Origin: CAZNNH01 sp964574335
GTDB lineage: Bacteria > Acidobacteriota > Vicinamibacteria > Fen-336
Reading direction: 5' to 3'
Length of the DNA stretch: 9,579 nt
NCBI GenBank assembly: GCA_964574335.1
Contig: CAZNNH010000214.1
Coordinates: 1-9,579, forward strand
The notes under the pieces are model-generated. The model did no database searches. It was not told where the DNA came from and saw nothing but the letters and a program-made list of their open reading frames with translations. Shown here piece by piece: positions 7,683 through 9,579 of the stretch (position 1 is the stretch's first letter; each line of letters opens with the position of its first letter). The translations under genes were made by a program, and so were the position numbers.

Positions 7683-8366
7683 TCACCCCTGGGGCAGCAG
7701 GCGCGGCAATGACTCGAGGAAGTGGGAGGCAAGCTCGCCCAGGAGGTCTACAGCCTGAGTAACATCATCCTGCGTGTATAGGACCCACTTGCTGGCTCCG
7801 ACCCCAAGCCACGCCAGGAACGACACGAATCGCTCAATCCGCATGTCCCCGAGAACGATGTCCTGCTGGTAGGACAAGTCCCACATGCGCCCGCCCACAT
7901 CCACATACGTCAGGATGGAGAAGGGTCCGTGCGGAGTCCGGTAACGCCAGGTAAGCCGGCTTCCCATGGGTTCGACATGGCCGAGGAACGCCAACTTGGC
8001 CCTGGCCTCCTTCGCGACGGCCCTCTTGCTCACCGGCGGCGACAAAGGTGCAGTTGCCGGATCGTCGGCGGCATTCAGCACAGGCCATTCCGTTCTGTGC
8101 CCCGAGAGCTCTGCCTGGCGTGGTGTCAGCTCGATCCCCAGGATCTTGGTAGCGAGAGGGTGGCCGCGCTGTAGCCAGACGGCGACCAGGTCGCTCCGAG
8201 CCGACGGCTCCGCCACCGCGAGCCTCGAAACCACACTGGAGCTGAACGGGCTTCTGAACCGCCGTAGACGACTGCAGTCATGGGCGAGCTCAGCCTCCCA
8301 CTCCTGAACGGCGAACCTGTAGTAAGCGACAGCGAACTCGGCCTGCAGCGTCTCCAGGTCTTTCAT
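7683..8366 (-). CDS. Hypothetical protein, 227 residues
   Basis: I do not recognise this protein. The ATG at 8366 is preferred because AGGGGA stands five bases upstream. Two GTG codons eight and seven codons earlier (8390, 8387) are alternatives but lack an obvious Shine-Dalgarno. There is no signal peptide and no clear membrane segment, so it is probably cytoplasmic. The N-terminal third is helical in character (LETLQAEFAVAYYRFAVQEWEAEL). A Pro/Ala-rich middle (NAADDPATAPLSPP) separates it from a C-terminal half rich in aromatic residues, including LTWRYRTPHGPFSILTYV and MWDLSYQQDIVLGDMRIERF. The coding pattern is convincing (GC-rich third positions, normal stop). It converges on the GH3 gene with 33 bases between stops and follows the toxin gene on the same strand after 163 bases. 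The context gives no clear function. Confidence 0.7.
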   Translation of the reverse strand: MKDLETLQAEFAVAYYRFAVQEWEAELAHDCSRLRRFRSPFSSSVVSRLAVAEPSARSDLVAVWLQRGHPLATKILGIELTPRQAELSGHRTEWPVLNAADDPATAPLSPPVSKRAVAKEARAKLAFLGHVEPMGSRLTWRYRTPHGPFSILTYVDVGGRMWDLSYQQDIVLGDMRIERFVSFLAWLGVGASKWVLYTQDDVTQAVDLLGELASHFLESLPRLLPQG

Positions 8367-8529
8367 CGATATCCCCTGAGCTGCCACCACCCCCCTGTCA
8401 GTTCCCGAACCGTGTTGATCTCGTAGATCTGCCTGTGCCTCAGGCCGATCAGATCAGGTCGGAGCCTGCCAAAGACGGCAAGGGATCTCCCGGGTTTGGG
8501 TATGCGAGGCGGCGCGGTGGCGCCATGCC
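8367..8529 (-). other. Intergenic stretch with small hairpins between toxin and hypothetical gene
   Basis: This 163-base stretch follows the toxin stop on the minus strand. It holds two small perfect inverted repeats side by side: GATCT/AGATC at 8417-8429 and GCCTG/CAGGC at 8431-8445. A third, TGCC/GGCA, has its arms near 8467-8480. They could form a weak terminator for the toxin operon or a leader for the hypothetical gene, but none has a T-run. No clear promoter is visible. Confidence 0.3.
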
Positions 8530-8974
8530 CTACTCGCGCCGGAGCGGGCCTGGCCGCGCGATGAAGCGGTGGGTGAAGTCGTCATCCACAGCGAGCGCCT
8601 CCTGGATGTCGAGCTTCTCCATGACCACGAAGCTCAGGCAGTCGACGGCGCTGTATAGCTGGTCGTTGTACCGCTTGAAGTACTCGAAGGCCGTGCGCTG
8701 GTCCTCGGCACTCGGCTGGTAGATCTGAGCCAGCCTTCCACCGAGAAGGCGCTCGCCGGCGTGGACGGCCTGCCGATGGCGGGTCCTGGCGTCGGGCCTG
8801 GTCTCGCCCTTTCCGAACCGGATCAGCGTGATGGTCTCGAAGATGACCTGGGGGGTGGTCACGACGAGATCGCTGAGGCGCCGGCCGCGGTAGCCTTCAA
8901 AGACCTCGCGGACCCCGATCTTCATCTCGTGTGTTGAAGAGCGGGTAGAGGAAGCTCGTGTCGAGGAAGATCAC
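8530..8974 (-). pseudogene. VapC-like PIN-domain toxin with a frameshift
   Basis: Two pieces of one PIN-domain ribonuclease lie in different frames. The GTG start at 8974 overlaps the antitoxin stop (GTGA) and encodes MIFLDTSFLYPLFNTRDED, with catalytic D5. That frame then runs to a TGA at 8897-8899. The rest continues in the +1 frame from about 8925 down to the TAG at 8530: REVFEGYRGRRLSDLVVTT, the acidic VIFETITL, then YSAVDCLSF and AVDDDFTHRF. These supply the remaining conserved acidic residues. Removing one base from the GGGG run (CCCC on plus, 8913-8916) joins the halves as TRDEDRVREVFEGY and gives 147 residues, the usual size for this family. The family cleaves RNA and is neutralised by the antitoxin encoded just upstream. 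The break is either a real inactivating mutation or a sequencing error in the G-run. Read alone, 8530-8925 lacks the first catalytic Asp. Confidence 0.85.
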
Positions 8975-9198
8975 TTGCGGTAGAGATACTCGTCGTGATC
9001 TCGTCCGATGGCTCCCTCGGGTCCGTCCTTGATGAAGCCGATCAGCTCGTCGGCCGTCTTCCAGCCCGTGGGATCGTTGTCTTCTCCGCTGGCGTCGCCG
9101 GGGATGACCACCTCGACCTCAGTGTGCTCCCGGAGATTGACGGGCTCTGTGGGCTTGAAGACGCCGTTCTCATAGATCGCCTTGACTGCCGTGCCCAT
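8971..9198 (-). CDS. Antitoxin, AF2212-like family (DUF104)
   Basis: 75 residues. The N-terminus GTAVKAIYENGVFKPTEPVN and the following HTEVEVVIPGD are the signature of the AF2212-like antitoxin family (a small beta-rich fold). The C-terminal part (TADELIGFIKDGP, then HDEYLYRK) matches the tail of family members that sit beside PIN toxins, where it is expected to contact the toxin. The ATG at 9198 is chosen because it begins the conserved domain and has a GAGG Shine-Dalgarno five bases upstream. The frame stays open to 9339, but that extension has no family resemblance and covers the promoter. The stop overlaps the toxin start by four bases (GTGA), so the two genes are translationally coupled. 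The antitoxin appears intact. Such pairs usually repress their own promoter, but no DNA-binding domain is evident here. Confidence 0.88.
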   Translation of the reverse strand: MGTAVKAIYENGVFKPTEPVNLREHTEVEVVIPGDASGEDNDPTGWKTADELIGFIKDGPEGAIGRDHDEYLYRK

Positions 9199-9223
9199 CG
9201 CCTCACCTCGATCAGACGGCTCT

Positions 9224-9252
9224 ATTCTAGCGCTCTTCGCCGGGTCCCAAGC
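9224..9252 (-). promoter_or_regulatory. Predicted promoter of the toxin-antitoxin operon
   Basis: On the minus strand TAGAAT (9229-9224) matches the -10 consensus at five of six positions and lies 25 bases before the antitoxin ATG. Upstream are TTGGGA (9250-9245, spacing 15) or GCTTGG (9252-9247, spacing 17) as possible -35 elements; both are poor. The predicted start of transcription, about 9217, leaves a leader of about 19 bases that includes the Shine-Dalgarno. Confidence 0.45.
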
Positions 9253-9283
9253 CCACGTGTGCAAGGCGAAGCACCCTACGTGG
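9253..9283. promoter_or_regulatory. Bulged inverted repeat next to the toxin-antitoxin promoter
   Basis: CCACGT-GTGC at 9253-9262 pairs with GCAC-(CCT)-ACGTGG at 9271-9283. This makes a 10-base-pair stem with one 3-base bulge and an 8-base loop. It lies immediately upstream of the predicted -35, a place where an operator could sit. It could also be the end of an unseen transcript. Confidence 0.3.
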
Positions 9284-9378
9284 AGCCTCATGTCCGACAC
9301 CGTCCAGCGGTTCGCCCGCGCCGACAGCAGCGAGGCCACACGCGCCTTGAGGGGGCGACCAGCCCGCGGTCGCTGGGT

Positions 9379-9457
9379 GTTTCGTGTCCGGGGGTTCGGG
9401 GTGCGGTAGCCCCCCGCTCGATAGCGGCGCCCGGCTTTCGGGGGACACGATCCGGAT
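9379..9457. repeat. Structured 79-base repeat, copy 1
   Basis: This block recurs at 9501-9579 with only two base differences (T/A and T/G in the G-rich part). It is bounded by the inverted octamers TCGTGTCC (9382-9389) and GGACACGA (9443-9450) and ends in the palindrome ATCCGGAT. Inside lie a GGGGTGC-GGTA-GCCCCCC hairpin, with one mismatch in this copy, and a CCGCT-CGAT-AGCGG hairpin. There is no coding pattern. I do not recognise the family; it resembles REP/BIME-type intergenic repeats in architecture only. Confidence 0.85.
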
Positions 9458-9495
9458 TCGCTGGGCGGGGCGGACGAATCCGGTCATGTCCCCCG
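9439..9495. repeat. Long imperfect inverted repeat across the repeat/spacer junction
   Basis: The left arm at 9439-9460 ends in CCGGATTCG and the right arm at 9475-9495 begins with CGAATCCGG. The arms pair over 22 versus 21 bases with one missing base and one mismatch, around a 14-base loop. The right arm is therefore a decayed inverted copy of the 3' end of the 79-base repeat, lying in the spacer between the two direct copies. Confidence 0.8.
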
Positions 9496-9500
9496 CGGCG

Positions 9501-9579
9501 GTTTCGTGTCCGGGGGTACGGGGGGCGGTAGCCCCCCGCTCGATAGCGGCGCCCGGCTTTCGGGGGACACGATCCGGAT
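9501..9579. repeat. Structured 79-base repeat, copy 2 (ends at window edge)
   Basis: This is the second copy, 122 bases after the first and separated from it by 43 bases. Here the first internal hairpin is perfect: GGGGGGC (9520-9526), loop GGTA, GCCCCCC (9531-9537). It is followed by CCGCT-CGAT-AGCGG at 9536-9549. The repeat runs to the last base of the window, so it may be longer or part of an array with more copies beyond. Confidence 0.85.

Noticed and set aside
8363..8570. A minus-strand frame ending in IYEINTVRELTGGWWQLRGYR whose TGA overlaps the ATG of the hypothetical gene
   Set aside because: It looks somewhat protein-like and has a coupling-style ATGA overlap. However, it has no ATG, GTG or TTG start back to the previous stop inside the toxin gene, so it is at best a relic.
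9199..9339. A 47-codon N-terminal extension of the antitoxin
   Set aside because: The extension does not resemble the family, and the Shine-Dalgarno and -10 element point to the start at 9198.
9379..9579. CRISPR array at the right edge
   Set aside because: There are only two units. The repeat is 79 bases with several hairpins, far longer than CRISPR repeats. The spacer contains an inverted copy of the repeat edge, and no cas gene is visible.

Overview
The window is uniformly GC-rich and carries few, mostly large genes. A TonB-dependent receptor with a carboxypeptidase-regulatory-like N-terminus sits near a secreted FG-GAP/ASPIC/TPR giant and a PA14-containing family 3 glycoside hydrolase. 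This combination is typical of soil-type Acidobacteriota or a similar Gram-negative saprophyte. The taxon is an inference from gene content; there is no rRNA or marker gene here.

Layout. (1) 2-289, minus strand: the first 96 codons of an exported outer-membrane receptor that runs off the left edge. (2) 290-1078: almost 800 bases without a convincing gene, holding the receptor's upstream region and the 3' flank of the next gene. (3) 1079-4915, minus strand: a 1278-residue secreted protein made of an N-terminal region, seven Asp-rich FG-GAP/VCBS loops, an ASPIC/UnbV domain, a thioredoxin-like domain lacking both catalytic cysteines, and a C-terminal TPR array. (4) A 55-base divergent spacer with a hairpin that contains the Shine-Dalgarno-like sequence of gene 3. 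(5) 4971-7649, plus strand: an exported GH3 beta-xylosidase/beta-glucosidase with an inserted PA14 domain. (6) 7683-8366, minus strand: an unrecognised 227-residue protein, convergent with the GH3 gene. (7) 8530-9198, minus strand: a toxin-antitoxin pair, an AF2212-like antitoxin followed with a GTGA overlap by a VapC-like PIN toxin whose frame is broken near codon 19. (8) 9379-9579: two near-identical 79-base hairpin-rich repeats separated by 43 bases, with a long imperfect inverted repeat across the junction. The last copy ends exactly at the window edge.

How the parts may work together. The receptor, the large surface or periplasmic repeat protein and the GH3 enzyme look like pieces of a glycan-acquisition locus: polymer or oligomer binding, final hydrolysis at the cell envelope, and TonB-driven import. 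The divergent gene pair probably shares its control region. The toxin-antitoxin module and the repeats look like an unrelated accessory segment. The points most worth a second look are the redox-dead thioredoxin domain inside the giant fusion, the structured repeats at the right edge, and the frameshifted toxin beside an intact antitoxin.
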